Source: Chryseobacterium daecheongense (lineage in GTDB: Bacteria > Bacteroidota > Bacteroidia > Flavobacteriales > Weeksellaceae). Taken from it: a DNA stretch of 64,000 nt. The notes beneath the pieces are model-generated. The model saw only the letters and a list, made by a program, of their open reading frames with translations. It had not been told where the DNA came from and did not search any database. The first letter of the stretch is position 1; each line of letters opens with the position of its first letter. Shown here piece by piece: positions 25,306-34,098 of the stretch. The position numbers and the translations under genes are program-made. Location of the stretch: positions 434,001-498,000 of the forward strand of contig CP115858.1 in assembly GCA_027920525.1 (NCBI GenBank), given 5' to 3'.

Positions 25306-26385
25306 ATGAATTTAAAAGATTTAAAAAACGATTGGATTAATGAGTTTTCACAGCCATTAATGATTGCCGGGCCATGCAGTGCTGAAAGTGAAGCTCAGAT
25401 GTTGGAAACTGCGAGAAGGATAAAAGAAACCAATGCGCAGGTGCCTGTTTTCAGGGCAGGTATCTGGAAACCACGTACAAAACCCAATGGATTTGAGGGA
25501 GTCGGAGTTATTGGATTAAATTGGTTGAAAAAAGTAAAAGAAGAATACGGCTTCAAAACAGCTACCGAGGTAGCCAACGCACATCACGTTTTTGCCGCTT
25601 TGGAAGCAGATGTGGATATTCTTTGGATCGGAGCCCGTTCTACTGTGAATCCATTCACCGTTCAGGAAATTGCAATGGCTTTAAGAGGAACGGATAAACC
25701 TGTATTGGTTAAAAATCCTGTAAATCCGGATCTGGCATTATGGATCGGAGCCTTGGAAAGACTTGTAGGGCAAGGGATTCACAATCTGGGAGCTATACAC
25801 AGAGGTTTCTCTACATACCAGAAAACAAAATACAGAAACAATCCGAACTGGCAGATTGCTCTGGATTTCAAAAGCCAGTTCCCGAATATTCCGATGCTGA
25901 TTGATCCTTCCCATATTTGCGGAAACAGAACTGGATTGGCAGATATTACCCAGGAGGCAATGAACGTAGGTTACCAGGGAGCTATCATTGAAAGTCACTG
26001 TAATCCAGATGAAGCATGGAGCGATGCTTCACAGCAGATTACACCGGAAGTTTTAGCTGAACTTATTGGTAATCTAAAAATGAGAAATGCAGGATTAGCA
26101 GGATTTGACGGTGAAATGGGAAGACACAGAACGTTGATTTCTGATCTCGATTTTCAGTTAATTGAGCTTCTTTCCCAAAGGATGAAAATCTCTGAGAAAA
26201 TTGGCAAGCTTAAAAAAGAGAATGATATCGCTATTTTCCAGCCGGAGCGTTGGAAAGTGATTACCGAATATGCTACTCAAAAAGCAAAAGAAACAGGAAT
26301 GTCACAGGATTTTATTGAAAAGGTTTTCAAAGCGATACATGAAGAGTCGATTGAAGTACAGAACAATATTATGATTGAGAAATAA
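25306..26385 (+). CDS. Bifunctional 3-deoxy-7-phosphoheptulonate synthase / chorismate mutase type II
   Basis: 359 aa. Residues about 1-260 form a type I-beta (KDO8P-synthase-like) DAHP synthase: IAGPCSAESEAQMLETA, RAGIWKPRTKPNGFEGVG, PVLVKNP, GLGAIHRGFS-like motif (NLGAIHRGFS), DPSHICGNR and IESHCNPDEAWSDA. Residues about 265-359 form an AroQ chorismate mutase helix bundle (RHRTLISDLDFQLIELLSQR). The fusion couples the first step of the shikimate pathway to the branch towards Phe/Tyr, and the mutase part usually serves as a prephenate/chorismate-sensing regulator of the synthase. The aromatic-rich leader ORF directly upstream suggests attenuation as a second level of control. Confidence 0.95.
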   Translation: MNLKDLKNDWINEFSQPLMIAGPCSAESEAQMLETARRIKETNAQVPVFRAGIWKPRTKPNGFEGVGVIGLNWLKKVKEEYGFKTATEVANAHHVFAALEADVDILWIGARSTVNPFTVQEIAMALRGTDKPVLVKNPVNPDLALWIGALERLVGQGIHNLGAIHRGFSTYQKTKYRNNPNWQIALDFKSQFPNIPMLIDPSHICGNRTGLADITQEAMNVGYQGAIIESHCNPDEAWSDASQQITPEVLAELIGNLKMRNAGLAGFDGEMGRHRTLISDLDFQLIELLSQRMKISEKIGKLKKENDIAIFQPERWKVITEYATQKAKETGMSQDFIEKVFKAIHEESIEVQNNIMIEK

Positions 26386-26409
26386 CAATTATAAAATAAT
26401 AAATAACGG

Positions 26410-26486
26410 ATTCAGGGCTTAAGAATCAGACGTGCACGAAACAGAAACTTCGTTACGAAACTGAATCTTAAGTCCTGAATTTTTTA
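26410..26486 (+). terminator. Long branched terminator after DAHP synthase/chorismate mutase
   Basis: Outer arms of 18 nt (ATTCAGGGCTTAAGAATC with GAATCTTAAGTCCTGAAT, 16/18 paired) enclose an inner hairpin region (ACGAA / TTCGT and palindromic CGTGCACG) and are followed by TTTTTT. Larger than an ordinary terminator. Confidence 0.7.
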
Positions 26487-26638
26487 ATATTGATCTTATG
26501 ATGAAATCGGAAAATATATTTTCTTATTTTCAAAAGCCTTATAGTCTACTTTAGCTTTTCATTTTTCCCAGCTCTGTATTTTGAATGTTCCATTTTAAAC
26601 TCTGTACTATACATCCTCCTACCTATCACCGAATTCCT

Positions 26639-26646
26639 TATATTTG
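26639..26646 (+). promoter_or_regulatory. -7 element before rsgA
   Basis: Perfect TATATTTG, 12 bases before the chosen rsgA ATG at 26659, supporting that start over the upstream TTG at 26644, which lies inside the element. Confidence 0.5.
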
Positions 26647-26658
26647 CATTCTATACGT

Positions 26659-27585
26659 ATGAAAGGAAAAATTATTAAATCTACAGGAAGCTGGTACCAG
26701 GTTCTGGAAATGGAAACCGGTAGAATTTTCGAAGCCAGAATTCGCGGCAAGTTTAAACTTATCAAAACCCGGCTTACGAATCCTTTGGCTGTAGGAGATT
26801 ATGTAGAGTTTCAGCTGGAACAGGATGATATTGCCTGGATTACTAAAATAGAACCACGAAAGAATTATCTGATAAGGAAATCGGTAAACCTTTCCAAAGA
26901 AGCTCATATTATAGCTTCTAATATTGATCTTGCATGTTTCATTTTTACACTTCGGTATCCGGAAACTTCTCTGGGATTTTTAGATCGTTTTTTAGCGTGT
27001 TGTGAAGCATATAATATTGTACCTCTTATTTTATTTAATAAAATTGATGTCCTGAATGAAGAAGAAATAGAGATCGTAAAAGATATAGAGTTTATGTATC
27101 AGGAAATCGGATATGATACACTTGAGATATCATCTTACTCTAAACTTAATCTGGATCAGCTTCAGGAAATTTTAAAAGATAAAACTTCTGTATTTTTCGG
27201 CCATTCTGGTTGTGGGAAATCCACATTGGTTAACGCAATGCAGCCCGGATTAAATCTAAAGACTTCAGAAATTTCAGATAGCCATCTGAAAGGAAAACAT
27301 ACGACTACGTTTGCCCAAATGCATTTTTGGAATTTTGGAGGAAATGTTATTGATACACCCGGAGTAAGGGAATTTGCGATGATTGATATAGAAAAAGAAG
27401 AAGTACAACATTACTTTCCTGAAATTTTCAAAAAAAGGGAAGACTGTAAATTCCATAACTGTATGCATATCAATGAACCTAAATGCGCAGTAGTGGCTGC
27501 CCTGGAAACAGGAGAAATTCAGCATTCCCGATATTCTACCTATATAAAATTAATGGATGAAGCAGAAGAGGCTTCTCAAAAATAG
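26659..27585 (+). CDS. rsgA: Ribosome small-subunit-dependent GTPase A
   Basis: Circularly permuted GTPase that helps the 30S subunit mature. An N-terminal OB-fold (about 1-75, MKGKIIKSTGSWYQVLEME) is followed by GTPase motifs in permuted order: NKID (G4), GHSGCGKSTLVN (G1), TTTF (G2) and DTPG (G3). The C-terminal zinc-binding element is visible as CKFHNCMHINEPKCAV. The 308-aa length is normal. The ATG at 26659 is preferred because the upstream TTG overlaps the promoter -7 element. The following AraC gene begins 8 bases after the stop. Confidence 0.95.
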   Translation: MKGKIIKSTGSWYQVLEMETGRIFEARIRGKFKLIKTRLTNPLAVGDYVEFQLEQDDIAWITKIEPRKNYLIRKSVNLSKEAHIIASNIDLACFIFTLRYPETSLGFLDRFLACCEAYNIVPLILFNKIDVLNEEEIEIVKDIEFMYQEIGYDTLEISSYSKLNLDQLQEILKDKTSVFFGHSGCGKSTLVNAMQPGLNLKTSEISDSHLKGKHTTTFAQMHFWNFGGNVIDTPGVREFAMIDIEKEEVQHYFPEIFKKREDCKFHNCMHINEPKCAVVAALETGEIQHSRYSTYIKLMDEAEEASQK

Positions 27586-27593
27586 TCTTATTC

Positions 27594-28409
27594 ATGAGTG
27601 AGGAAAAGCATATTCCTGTTCATAACCTTACCTATCAGGAATTTCAGCTGACCACTTTGGAAAATGGACATCCTGAAAATTTTAATGACGTCCACAGGCA
27701 TAATTTTTTTGAGATCCTGTGGTTCAAAGAGGTAAAAGATGATAGTCATCTTGAACTTGATTTTGAAAATTATCACCTCAAAAATAATCAGATATGTATT
27801 ATAGCTCCGGGACAGGTGTTCAATATGAAGCTCCGGGGTGAAAAAGGATACGTCTTTGCCATAAGCCGGGAAATCTTCCAGGAAATTTGTGACGTGGAAC
27901 TCATCCTTACCAATGGGGCAGCTCCTTTTTTTCCTGATAATGAAAGCCGGAAAAATTGCCAGGGGATCATTAAGCTGCTTGAGGACGAATACCATGGAAA
28001 TTGCCGGATGAATTTAATCAAAGCTTATTTAAAAGCTTTTTGTATTATTATCACAGAGGATCTTACTTCACAAGAGCCTTTACTCCATGACAAGCAACGT
28101 ATACAAAAGCTCATTACGCTGATCGATACCTACTATATTACACAGAAAGAAACCCGATTCTACGCAGAAAAACTTAGCATAAGCGCTCATCATCTTAATG
28201 ACATTGTGCGGATTTCACGAGGGACAACAGTAAAAAAAATGATCGCTCAACGCCTTTTACTTGAGGCAAAAAGAGAGTTAAGTTTTGGAGCACTGACAGT
28301 AAAAGAAGTAGCCTTCAGATTAGGCTTTAATGATTCTTCTTATTTTTCCCGTTTTTTTAAGAAGCATTCAGGGTACAGCCCCGAACAATTCAAAAATATG
28401 AATGACTGA
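27594..28409 (+). CDS. AraC-family transcriptional regulator with cupin-type sensor domain
   Basis: 271 aa. The N-terminal half is an AraC-binding-domain-like cupin (DVHRHNFFEILWFKE, QICIIAPGQVFNMKLRGEKG), and the C-terminal about 100 residues hold the two HTH motifs (ETRFYAEKLSISAHHLNDIV; LTVKEVAFRLGFNDSSYFSR) with the usual ending FFKKHSGYSPEQFK. It starts 8 bp after rsgA and lies about 125 bp before a Bcr/CflA-like MFS exporter, which is its likely target by analogy with similar AraC-transporter pairs. Confidence 0.92.
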   Translation: MSEEKHIPVHNLTYQEFQLTTLENGHPENFNDVHRHNFFEILWFKEVKDDSHLELDFENYHLKNNQICIIAPGQVFNMKLRGEKGYVFAISREIFQEICDVELILTNGAAPFFPDNESRKNCQGIIKLLEDEYHGNCRMNLIKAYLKAFCIIITEDLTSQEPLLHDKQRIQKLITLIDTYYITQKETRFYAEKLSISAHHLNDIVRISRGTTVKKMIAQRLLLEAKRELSFGALTVKEVAFRLGFNDSSYFSRFFKKHSGYSPEQFKNMND

Positions 28410-28534
28410 TTCCAGGGATAATCCTCAGTTTGTCCTGGTAAGCCTTCAATAGTTTCATTGGATGACCTTTAATTTTATAAGAATTTTGCATGCTGTAAAA
28501 GTCAATGTTGGCATGTAATGATTTAAAAAAAATT

Positions 28535-29725
28535 ATGAAAAAACTGAGTATTATTGTATTTATTCTGGCTCTTTTAAACACGCTCGAATCTTTAAGTATA
28601 GATCTTTATCTTCCTGCTTTTCCTGTTATGGCAAAAATTTTCGGAACCGATATAGGGCATATCCAGATTTCTATTTCCATTTTTTTTGCCGGTTTTGCTA
28701 TCGGGCAGCTACTATGGGGACCGTTATCTGATAAAAAGGGGAGGAAGCCTATGCTGTATTGCGGATTAATCCTATTTATGATTGGAGCCGTTGCTATTAT
28801 CTTTACCGAAAATATATATGTGTTGTGGATCATGCGTTTTCTTCAGGCTTTTGGAGGAAGTGCCGGGATTGTCATTGGTAGGGCCATTGTAATAGACCTC
28901 TACGACAAAGAAAAAGCGGTAACTATCTTTTCGAAGCAATCTCAGATAAGCGGGATTGCTCCCATTGTAGCACCATTAATGGGAAGTATTTTTCTGAGGT
29001 TTTGGGGATGGAACAGTGCGTTTAGCTTTTTAAGCATTTTAGGAGCTATCACATTATTTCTTGTTGTTAAGTATATTCCGGAAACCAATTCCCGGATAGC
29101 ATCACCTGAAACTTCGGAAACTGAAATCCAATTAAAAAAACAGCTGAAAGTTATTATTTCCAATAGAGATTTTATCAACAATACTATTATCGGGAGTATT
29201 GCTTTTGCATCACTGATTATTTATATTTCCAATGCTCCATTCCTTTTTATGGAAATTCATGGATTTTCCAGTGAAGTATTCAGCTTTATATTTGCCTTTA
29301 ATTCCATGGCATTAATATTTGCAGCCTATATTACTCCGAAATTAACCCAGAGAGTTAAGGATACCCGAATTTTATTTTCTGCTGCTATCCTGTTGTTGTC
29401 AATGAGCTGTTTACATTTATTTATATCTCTGGGCCAATTGTTCGTGGGATTGGAAGTTGCGGTTCTGTTTTCTTCTCTTATAGCAATAGGACTTCTTTTT
29501 CCTATTACTACTGCCCATGCATTATCTCCTTTTAAAGAGGGTCGTGGTACAGCTGCAGCTCTGATGGGATTTATTCAGTTAATGGTTACCTTCCTCATGT
29601 CAGCTATAGTTGGTTTTTTAGAATCTCAATCCATTATGCCCATGATTATAGCGCGGATCGCACTGGCAGGGATTGCTGTCTTTTTTGCTTATAGAACTTT
29701 TTTGGCAAAAAAGGTTTACGCTTAG
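28535..29725 (+). CDS. Bcr/CflA-family multidrug MFS transporter
   Basis: 396-aa membrane protein from ATG 28535 (MKKLSIIVFILALLNTLESL); the upstream TTG at 28505 adds a hydrophilic stretch unlikely to be translated. About twelve transmembrane helices. The family motifs are clear: SIDLYLPAFPVM in helix 1, GQLLWGPLSDKKGRKPML (MFS motif A) after helix 2, and RFLQAFGGSAGIVIGRAIV in helix 4. Bcr/CflA pumps export drugs such as bicyclomycin, chloramphenicol or sulfonamides; the native substrate is unknown. The AraC regulator just upstream probably controls it. Confidence 0.92.
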   Translation: MKKLSIIVFILALLNTLESLSIDLYLPAFPVMAKIFGTDIGHIQISISIFFAGFAIGQLLWGPLSDKKGRKPMLYCGLILFMIGAVAIIFTENIYVLWIMRFLQAFGGSAGIVIGRAIVIDLYDKEKAVTIFSKQSQISGIAPIVAPLMGSIFLRFWGWNSAFSFLSILGAITLFLVVKYIPETNSRIASPETSETEIQLKKQLKVIISNRDFINNTIIGSIAFASLIIYISNAPFLFMEIHGFSSEVFSFIFAFNSMALIFAAYITPKLTQRVKDTRILFSAAILLLSMSCLHLFISLGQLFVGLEVAVLFSSLIAIGLLFPITTAHALSPFKEGRGTAAALMGFIQLMVTFLMSAIVGFLESQSIMPMIIARIALAGIAVFFAYRTFLAKKVYA

Positions 29726-29767
29726 AAATATCTCATTTCGATCTTGTTGATAATAAGATTTTTAAAA

Positions 29768-29815
29768 TAAAAAAAATGCCACTTTGACATATATGTTGGA
29801 GTGGCATTTTTTTCG
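29768..29815 (+). terminator. Terminator after Bcr/CflA transporter
   Basis: A 13-bp stem (AAAAAAATGCCAC / GTGGCATTTTTTT) encloses an 18-nt loop, with A- and T-runs on both sides. It lies 43 bp after the transporter stop. Confidence 0.8.
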
Positions 29816-29915
29816 AAAAAATATCGTTTTTTTACTTTTTGGGGTTCTTGGTGATGATTTTGGGGATTTTTTTTTGAGAAAATAAGGGAGATATCATAGA
29901 TTTTAACAATAAAAA

Positions 29916-30025
29916 ACCCAGCCGAAGCTGGGTAAAAACTAATAACCATGAAAACTCAAATTAAACATGAGAATCGCAATAGAATAAACAATTACTGTGC
30001 CAAAGATGAATTTACTATTTCTTAA
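29916..30025. other. Orphan hairpin plus 14-nt repeated element and 25-codon ORF
   Basis: The hairpin ACCCAGC-CGAA-GCTGGGT (29916-29933) has a T-run only on the minus-strand side, but no minus-strand gene lies nearby for it to end. Directly after it is AAACTAATAACCAT (29936-29949), which recurs at 33250-33263, then a 25-codon ORF at 29948 (MKTQIKHENRNRINNYCAKD and on to TAA at 30025). It may be a structured RNA or a tiny peptide gene; unassigned. Confidence 0.4.
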
Positions 30026-30080
30026 TAAAAGTTATTTTTATGTTAAAAAAAAATTAAAATGGAGATAAGGTTTTTTTTTG

Positions 30081-30088
30081 TAATTTTG
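30081..30088 (+). promoter_or_regulatory. -7 element before ndk
   Basis: Perfect TAATTTTG located 24 bp before the ndk ATG. No clear TTG at -33. Confidence 0.5.
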
Positions 30089-30112
30089 CGGCATTAAAAA
30101 AAATATACGTTT

Positions 30113-30529
30113 ATGTCTAACATTACATTCACTATGATTAAGCCTGACGCAGTTGCAGACGGACATATCGGTGCTATATTAGGTAAAATTGCAGAAGGAG
30201 GTTTTAAAATCAAAGCTTTGAAGTTAACTCAACTTACTGTAGCTGATGCTAAAAAATTCTATGAAGTACATGCTGAAAGACCTTTCTATGGGGAATTAGT
30301 AGAATTCATGAGCTCAGGACCAATTGTTGCAGCTGTTTTAGAAAAAGACAATGCAGTGGAAGATTTCAGAACTCTTATCGGTGCAACAAACCCTGCTGAA
30401 GCTGCAGAAGGAACTATCAGAAAAATGTTTGCAAGAAGCATAGGAGAGAATGCCGTTCACGGTTCAGATTCTGACGAAAATGCTCTTATCGAAGCACAAT
30501 TCCATTTTTCCGGAAGAGAGATCTTTTAA
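30113..30529 (+). CDS. ndk: Nucleoside diphosphate kinase
   Basis: Cytoplasmic enzyme that transfers the gamma phosphate from ATP to NDPs through a phosphohistidine. All hallmarks are present in the 138-aa protein: [14 protein letters not shown] at the N-terminus, [34 protein letters not shown], and the catalytic His116 in [12 protein letters not shown]. Single gene with its own -7 element and terminator. Confidence 0.97.
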   Translation: MSNITFTMIKPDAVADGHIGAILGKIAEGGFKIKALKLTQLTVADAKKFYEVHAERPFYGELVEFMSSGPIVAAVLEKDNAVEDFRTLIGATNPAEAAEGTIRKMFARSIGENAVHGSDSDENALIEAQFHFSGREIF

Positions 30530-30551
30530 GACCAGAATTTATTCAAAATAT

Positions 30552-30583
30552 AAATCCGGAGATAATTCTCCGGATTTTTTATT
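30552..30583 (+). terminator. Terminator after ndk
   Basis: Perfect 11-bp stem (AAATCCGGAGA / TCTCCGGATTT) with a TAAT loop and a T-run. Confidence 0.9.
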
Positions 30584-30657
30584 TTCAAACCCTGCTATTA
30601 GAAACTTTTATAATAGCCGTTTTTTAGAAGGTGGTTAATATGATGAAATCTCAGATC

Positions 30658-32496
30658 CTATAAATTACTTTCTATAGCACCTACTTTTTCACGGTATAAT
30701 TCCAATGGTTTATCCAGAAGTATAGCAATGACTGTCATTTCTTTATCCAGCCTTTCTTTTGGAATGTCAATATAGATAATTCCAGGCCGGTCACTCCAGT
30801 ACAATTTATTGTAAACAGTATGGTCGATCATGGAACCTTCCCCAACAATACGAATTCTTGAAATGCTATTTTTAATTCCTTTTAAAGCAACCGGCCCCGT
30901 GGGAATTCCTTCTACAAAAAGATAAAGAGTTTGTTTATCTTTTGAAAGGGCACTCATACCCGCATAATGCCCATCCGGTAATCCTTTTCCGGTTTCAAAA
31001 AGAGCTTCGGCATGATCGCTGATCCATGATAAAGTTTTCGTATTCGTTTTTGAAGTCTTTGGAATGCTCATATCCATCCCATCTGCGGTAAGTCCGGAAT
31101 GGCCCAGGAGATTATTGCCATTATGAAGCTGTTCAGCAATTTCATAGACAGCGGCAGAAGTATCGGAATGATCAGTGAGTTGTTTTAAAGATGGAATATC
31201 TCCTTTATGGGGGGCTTTAAACTGAATTTCCTTATTAAAAGTAAGCTCAATAACAGTCACATCCTGATCAAATTGTACATTAGAAATATGTAAAGTCAGG
31301 TTTCCTGCAGGATCCGTTACCATATTTACCTTTGCATTGGGATCACTAAGAACTTCTGCAGAAACCGGGAAGGATTTTAACCCATATATTTTTGTGAAAT
31401 TTTTAGCTTCCTCAAGATACAGATACAGTTTTTTATGATCTTTAGATATTGCAGATTTTCCTTTGTAGTTTTCAAAAGGCAAGCCCCGGCGTGTTCCATA
31501 TATAGCCTCAGGATATTTAGAGGTCCAGCGTCCCAGGTTTTGGAGGATTTTTACTTGCTCTTCCGGAATGGTTCCATCTGCTTTAGGACCGATATCCAGA
31601 AGTAAATTACCACCCATACTGATTACATCTGCCAATGTTCTGATAATCATATTAGGAGTTTTATAATGTTGATCAAAAGGTTGGTATCCCCATGAATCAT
31701 TCATGGTATAACATAATTCCCAGTATTCACTTTGAGGGCTGATGACCGGGATTCCTTGCTCAGGAGTTTCGTAATCTCCATGATTGGTTAACCTTGAATT
31801 GATAATAATATCTGGATTATATTTTTTTAAATTGTCTAAAGTTTTTGATGCCTGCCATTCCTCAGAAGTATGTTCCCAATCGCCATCAAACCATAAAAGA
31901 TCGGGGTGGTAACGGTCTGACAGATCATTGAGTTGTGACTGATAATATTGGATGAAGTTTTGCCATCGTCCTGGATCATTCTTAATTTCATATCTCTTCT
32001 TTGTTCTGGTGTTGATATCATAATAAGGATGGCTCCAGTCCGGCAGAGAATAGTAAAGACCAGTTTTTAACCCTGATTTTTTAAGTTCGTCAATAAAGGG
32101 TGAGAGAACATCTTTTTGGGCTATTGAATTTTTTACAATAGTAGTCGCTTTTTCGGCCTGAGAGTCCCAGAGAGAAACCCCATCATGGTGCTTTGTGGTG
32201 ATTACGGAATATTGTGCCCCCGAATTTTTAATAAGTTTTGTCCAGTAGGCTGGATTATATTTCGCAGCAGAAAATCCATTCAGCTGCTTCATATAATTTT
32301 CATGGTTAATGTAGTTATTAAAAAAAGACCAGGATTCCGAAATTCCATCTACCGAATAGATTCCCCAGTGAATAAAGATCCCCAGTTTGGCATCCTGAAA
32401 CCATTCCATTTTTTTCGGGTTGGGCTTATTTTGTGCATTGCTATTTCCTGCAACCAAAGTTCCCAACAAAAAGGCAATGATCCACTTATTTCTCAT
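30658..32496 (-). CDS. Alpha-L-fucosidase, glycoside hydrolase family 29
   Basis: 612-aa secreted enzyme with signal peptide MRNKWIIAFLLGTLVAGNSNA. The GH29 barrel begins with WFQDAKLGIFIHWGIYSVDG (33-52) and includes VITTKHHDGVSLWDS, KTGLYYSLPDWSHP and the nucleophile Asp204 in LLWFDGDWEH. The C-terminal half (about 330-600) holds two beta-rich segments, each built around a repeated K-x-L-Y-L-Y/F-x-E-like pattern. It removes terminal fucose from glycans; linkage specificity is not predictable. It is alone here, convergent with ndk, and not in a polysaccharide utilisation cluster. Confidence 0.94.
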   Translation of the reverse strand: MRNKWIIAFLLGTLVAGNSNAQNKPNPKKMEWFQDAKLGIFIHWGIYSVDGISESWSFFNNYINHENYMKQLNGFSAAKYNPAYWTKLIKNSGAQYSVITTKHHDGVSLWDSQAEKATTIVKNSIAQKDVLSPFIDELKKSGLKTGLYYSLPDWSHPYYDINTRTKKRYEIKNDPGRWQNFIQYYQSQLNDLSDRYHPDLLWFDGDWEHTSEEWQASKTLDNLKKYNPDIIINSRLTNHGDYETPEQGIPVISPQSEYWELCYTMNDSWGYQPFDQHYKTPNMIIRTLADVISMGGNLLLDIGPKADGTIPEEQVKILQNLGRWTSKYPEAIYGTRRGLPFENYKGKSAISKDHKKLYLYLEEAKNFTKIYGLKSFPVSAEVLSDPNAKVNMVTDPAGNLTLHISNVQFDQDVTVIELTFNKEIQFKAPHKGDIPSLKQLTDHSDTSAAVYEIAEQLHNGNNLLGHSGLTADGMDMSIPKTSKTNTKTLSWISDHAEALFETGKGLPDGHYAGMSALSKDKQTLYLFVEGIPTGPVALKGIKNSISRIRIVGEGSMIDHTVYNKLYWSDRPGIIYIDIPKERLDKEMTVIAILLDKPLELYREKVGAIESNL

Positions 32497-32613
32497 GCTT
32501 ATATTTTTGTGTACTAAAATAACAAAAGTCTTCTTTAATTTCCTAGTTGGAGCGCATATTCATTTTGTGAGTGATTGTATTCAGAATAAAGCTAATTTTA
32601 TAAAATAAACAAA

Positions 32614-33129
32614 ATGATAATCACCAAAACAAAAGACATGAAAATGACAACACTTATTCTGATCATTACTGGAACACTTACAGCCCTTATTGCAGGATTA
32701 TTCTATGCTTATTCCTGCTCGGTTGTACTGGGATTAGGGAAACTATCCGACATGGAGTACCTGAAAGCAATGCAGTCTATAAACCGTGAAATTCTCAATC
32801 CGGTCTTCTTCCTGAGTTTTATGGGAACGGCAGCGATGCTTCCTATTTGTACTTATATATTTAGAGGGCAGCATCCGGCTTTTCTCTTGCTTTTATTGGC
32901 TACAATAATTTATCTGGTTGGCGTTTTCGGGGTTACTGTGGTAGGTAATATACCTATGAATGATCAATTGGATCAGTTTAATATCGGAGATGCTACTGCC
33001 GAAGCATTAAAAAAAGTGCGTGAAGCTTTTGAAAACAGATGGAACCTTCTCAATAACATCAGGTCAATATGTTCTACCATCAGTATTGTTCTGGTTATTT
33101 GTGCCTGTATATGGGCTAAAACGGAATAG
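32614..33129 (+). CDS. DUF1772 family membrane protein
   Basis: 171 aa with four hydrophobic segments: LILIITGTLTALIAGLFYAY, PVFFLSFMGTAAMLPICTYI, FLLLLLATIIYLVGVFGVTV and a C-terminal one. The loop GNIPMNDQLDQF and the segment RWNLLNNIRSICST are characteristic of DUF1772, also called the anthrone-oxygenase-like family. The role in bacteria is unknown. ATG 32614 gives the full frame; ATG 32638 is an equally good alternative. Confidence 0.85.
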   Translation: MIITKTKDMKMTTLILIITGTLTALIAGLFYAYSCSVVLGLGKLSDMEYLKAMQSINREILNPVFFLSFMGTAAMLPICTYIFRGQHPAFLLLLLATIIYLVGVFGVTVVGNIPMNDQLDQFNIGDATAEALKKVREAFENRWNLLNNIRSICSTISIVLVICACIWAKTE

Positions 33130-33223
33130 TGTTCAGTATTTGTACTTAATGCAGATTCCGTATTTTTACGGATGCACGGTATTGTGTTTTATTAGCATCT
33201 TTACACAAGCATAGAACAACGAA

Positions 33224-33277
33224 AATCTAAGCTAAAGTCTGAATGACTGAAACTAATAACCATCGTAAGCTCAGATT
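33224..33277. other. Second copy of the 14-nt element inside a hairpin loop
   Basis: AATCTAAGCT (33224-33233) pairs with AGCTCAGATT (33268-33277; 9/10), and the loop holds AAACTAATAACCAT (33250-33263), identical to 29936-29949. The element sits between two convergent genes. Confidence 0.4.
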
Positions 33278-33287
33278 TTCAACGAAT

Positions 33288-33318
33288 TAAGGCAGCCTGA
33301 AAGGCTGCCTTTTTATAT
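33288..33318. terminator. Terminator between DUF1772 and rpe
   Basis: A stem AAGGCAGCCT / AGGCTGCCTT with a short GAA-type loop is followed by TTTTTATATA. It lies between convergent genes and may serve rpe as well. Confidence 0.8.
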
Positions 33319-33340
33319 AGGTTCAATAATGAGACGTTAC

Positions 33341-33991
33341 TTAAATTTTTAACAGCTCAATTGTTCTCTCAGGATTTTCAGAAGAGAAAACAGCATTTCC
33401 TGCCACCAGAACATCTGCGCCTGCTTCGAATAATTTCGATGCATTATCCAGGTTAACACCACCATCCACTTCAATAAGAGCAGTGGAATTATTGGTTAAG
33501 ATCAGGTCTTTGGTCTCAGCAATCTTCTTATAGGTGTTCTCAATAAATTTTTGTCCCCCGAATCCTGGATTTACACTCATCAACAATACCAGATCTACAT
33601 CTGCTATGATATCTTCCAGCATTAAAACCGGAGTGGAAGGATTCAGTACAACTCCTGCCTTAGCGCCTCTGCTCTGAATAAGGTGGATCGTTCTGTGCAG
33701 GTGTGTGCAAGCTTCATAATGTACAGAAATTAAATCTGCTCCGTGGTCAATAAATTCCTCAACATATTTTTCCGGTTCAACGATCATTAAATGAACATCA
33801 ACAAATTTTTTGGCATGCTTCTGAACCGTTTTCATTACAGGAAAACCAAATGAAATGTTCGGTACAAATCTCCCATCCATCACGTCAATATGGAACCAGT
33901 CTGCCTGAGAATTGTTCAACATTTCAATATCTCTTTGCAGATTCCCGAAGTCTGCTGATAAAAGGGAAGGAGCAATTAGCTTAGTTTTCAT
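33341..33991 (-). CDS. rpe: Ribulose-phosphate 3-epimerase
   Basis: 216-aa TIM-barrel enzyme interconverting ribulose-5-phosphate and xylulose-5-phosphate in the pentose phosphate pathway. It starts at MKTKLIAPSLLSADFGNL; a longer frame to 34072 runs through a repeated non-coding region and is not used. Motifs seen: HIDVMDGRFVPNISFG, DVHLMIVEPE, SVHYEAC, SVNPGFGGQKFIE and EVDGGVNLDNA, which include the metal-binding His and catalytic Asp residues. Single gene upstream of the divergently placed 107-bp spacer to the M42 peptidase. Confidence 0.97.
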   Translation of the reverse strand: MKTKLIAPSLLSADFGNLQRDIEMLNNSQADWFHIDVMDGRFVPNISFGFPVMKTVQKHAKKFVDVHLMIVEPEKYVEEFIDHGADLISVHYEACTHLHRTIHLIQSRGAKAGVVLNPSTPVLMLEDIIADVDLVLLMSVNPGFGGQKFIENTYKKIAETKDLILTNNSTALIEVDGGVNLDNASKLFEAGADVLVAGNAVFSSENPERTIELLKI

Positions 33992-34014
33992 TTTTACTTT
34001 TATATTAGATTTAT

Positions 34015-34095
34015 TAAAGATATCAGATGCCAGACACCAGATATCAGACCTGTTTTTTTTTAAGTCTGACATCTGACATCTTTTATCTGATGTCT
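34015..34095. repeat. Imperfect GATATC/CAGA simple repeats between rpe and M42 peptidase
   Basis: Several near-copies of ATCAGATGCCAGAC / ATATCAGACCTG lie in one orientation and AGTCTGACATCTGACATC / TTATCTGATGTC in the other, separated by a T9 run. The unit can fold into a long imperfect hairpin. Such degenerate words recur in Chryseobacterium intergenic DNA. Confidence 0.55.
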
Positions 34096-34098
34096 TTA

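Noticed and set aside
33992..34072. N-terminal extension of rpe
   Set aside because: The extension is encoded by the simple repeat region; the usual rpe start MKTKLIAPSLLSADF is at 33991.
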